NCBI RefSeq assembly: GCF_964199755.1
Contig: NC_133900.1
Coordinates: 16,321,201 to 16,385,200, forward strand
Length of the DNA: 64,000 nt
DNA from: Larus michahellis
Taxonomy: Eukaryota; Chordata; Aves; Charadriiformes; Laridae
Reading direction: 5' to 3'
Below, piece by piece: positions 62,201-64,000 of the stretch. The notes under the pieces were generated by a model. It did no database searches. It had not been told where the DNA came from and saw only the letters and a program-made list of their open reading frames with translations. A program made the translations under genes and the position numbers. Position 1 is the first letter of the stretch; every line of letters starts with the position of its first letter.

Positions 62201-64000
62201 GAGGCTTCAGGTGGTGATTGTCCAGATCTGGTGCTTGAGCTCCCGGGCCTGGTCCTGCCCTGCAAAGGAAACAGTCTGTGAGAGGGCATTTTCCTGACAC
62301 CAGACGTGGGCTGCTTCCTGTGCTGGGGATCGTGCCTCTAACACACTGGCGGCATGCCTCAAAAGCGTGATAAAAAAGATAAAGAGAGTTTGCACCCTTA
62401 AGTTTGTAGCAGATAGATAGGTGATAGCTGTAGCTGTATGAGTGCACTGGAGTTCGCCAACCCAAGTGTAAGCTTGCAGGTTTCCAGAGCTGGGATGTGA
62501 AATACAGGTGCCTTTATAGACTTTTCTCTTAAAAATCCCCTACAGCTGTCGGCCGGTGGCACTGTTTGTTAGATTAAACGATAAAATGGCTTGCTCTCAG
62601 CCTGTGCTGGGCAGGTGGTCACTGGTGCTGGACCTGATGCTGCAGGATCCACTCCCTGGGTGAGATGTGGCTCTCGGCATGCGCCTGTGTTCTCAAGTTT
62701 TATTTCTTCTTGTGTTTGGGAGGGGTTTAAAGCACTTTGCAGTGCCATGTCCCTTTGGTGTATTTAAAGGGTGCTTTGATTTTGGGCAGCAGCATAGGTA
62801 GTTCCCTCAGCGGCCGCGGTGTCTGGCAGACTCGCGGGAGCCTTCCAGTGCCTGGAAGTGTCTGTATCCCTTTCCCCAATGCTCTGAATGAGTGTGCTGG
62901 GTGTGAACGGATACAACAGGATTTTGACTTGAGTTAATGTAAGTGCTGAAAAAAATCAAAAGAACCTGACTTAGAAAGGAGATCGAAAAGAAGTCACTGC
63001 TGAACCAGGCTTCAAGTGTGCATGGTATTGCTTCAGGTTCTCCATTAATTTCCTAACAGTCTTGTTAGTCAGACCATTGGTTTTGGGAAGGGGGCTGTTA
63101 GAGGGGTTATGGCTACATCTGCTTTAGGAAAGTGTTATGCAGTGGGAGTGGATCTGTACAGTGAATCTAGGTGGTGCTGAGGACCATGCTATATGTGCCT
63201 TTCAGGATGCTTTGCTTTGTACTAGCTCTGGGCTGGAGCAGTGGACTGCATGTCCAGTAGTGGCTGGAACACATCTTCCAGTTTAGCTTAATTTGAAAGT
63301 AATCCAGCTTCAAACTGGCATGAACGAGCCAGGGTGAAACAATCAGGAGAAATCTATTCAAAAGCACACTCCTCATACAAACTGAAATGGTAATGCAGAT
63401 GCACCCTGTGCATGCTTTTGTTAATTTATCTTCATCTAGTCCTGCAACTCTTACTCACTTTCAGTACCATTTATGTAATTCACCTATTCCATAAAGTTTA
63501 AAGGGACTGCTGGCCCAATCCTTGCTACTACCTGTGATCAACTGTAATAGAGCAAGAGCTTTCAAAGAACAGCATGTGTCTTCGTGGATTTCAGAAAGGC
63601 AGATAACTGTAGCTCTTTCCAAACCTGAGATCAAGACCAGGTAGTGGTTATTTTAAGTGAAAAGAGTAAGATTTTCAGAGGACTCTATGTAAAATATACC
63701 ACCTCTTCTTTTTTTTTTTCCTTTATTCCTTCAGCATCAGCTCAAAAAAAAAAAGTAGAAAGTAAGAAAGGTGTAAGCCTGCCTTTGAAACTTCACAAAA
63801 TCTCATTCTATCACTCTTCCTCATGCTGAGCAGCATTATAACAGTACCTGCAGAATCTACCGCAATTAAACAGTATCTGTACAATTTCCATTCAAAATTT
63901 GGAAATTTTAATGTGAGTACCCAGGTTGTGCACATCTGATCCCTGCTGTAAGTACACACACAGTGACTTCACATTTTTAACGTATTTTCTTCTCATCATA
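62201..64000. other. Flank beyond the distal CpG island
   Basis: GC content falls back towards background by about 62.5 kb. No exon with a recognisable product or transposon was identified. Confidence 0.5.

Noticed and set aside
61543-62465. Long open frames on both strands over the distal CpG island
   Set aside because: They are low-complexity poly-Arg, poly-Glu/Ala and poly-Leu products of GGA/GGC repeats, with no domain and no similarity I recognise to the Mastermind-like MAML3 N-terminus that might have been expected nearby.

Overview
The window is AT-rich vertebrate nuclear DNA, almost certainly from a bird. The evidence is CR1 LINE 3' ends with the terminal ATTCTATG-type repeat, avian-type solo LTRs, GT-AG split genes with small exons in long introns, and CpG islands. 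Two protein-coding genes can be read exon by exon. Everything else is intron, intergenic DNA or transposon remains. No prokaryotic genes, CRISPR array, tRNA or rRNA were seen.

Region 1 (1 to about 12,480, + strand) is the 3' two-thirds of CLGN (calmegin), the ER lectin chaperone of the calnexin family. Eight coding exons cover the end of the first lectin segment, the proline-rich P-domain, the second lectin segment, the transmembrane helix and the acidic cytosolic tail, ending at the stop at 11461-11463. The 5' exons lie before the window. The introns hold a 5'-truncated antisense CR1 with an open reverse-transcriptase frame (996-2460) and a complete solo LTR with a 5-bp target-site duplication (5947-6697).

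Region 2 (about 14,350 to at least 26,412, - strand) is SCOC (short coiled-coil protein), convergent with CLGN. Three shared coding exons lie at 17552-16589. A CpG-island promoter with an apparent non-coding first exon lies at about 18.1 kb. A distal alternative first coding exon (26412-26349) adds an N-terminus, giving about 121 residues against 82 from the proximal promoter. A NAGNAG acceptor may add or drop one alanine at the join. The CLGN-SCOC convergence agrees with the order I recall for other amniotes.

Region 3 (26.4 to 61.6 kb) has no gene I can support. It is either the 5' intron of a longer SCOC transcript or intergenic DNA. It holds a CR1 3' end (46.25 kb), an LTR-like segment (53.4 kb), MIR-like and L3/CR1-like fossils (59.9 to 60.6 kb) and a solo LTR (60841-61439). 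Region 4 is a second CpG island (about 61.64 to 62.2 kb). It has no recognisable coding exon and may be a distal SCOC promoter or belong to a non-coding or neighbouring transcript. From 62.2 kb to the end I see nothing assignable.

I did not find a novel multi-gene system. The most useful leads are the two-promoter, tandem-acceptor structure of SCOC, the unassigned CpG island next to an LTR, the sense LTR inside CLGN that carries both a TATA box and a poly(A) signal, and facing poly(A) signals between the convergent genes.
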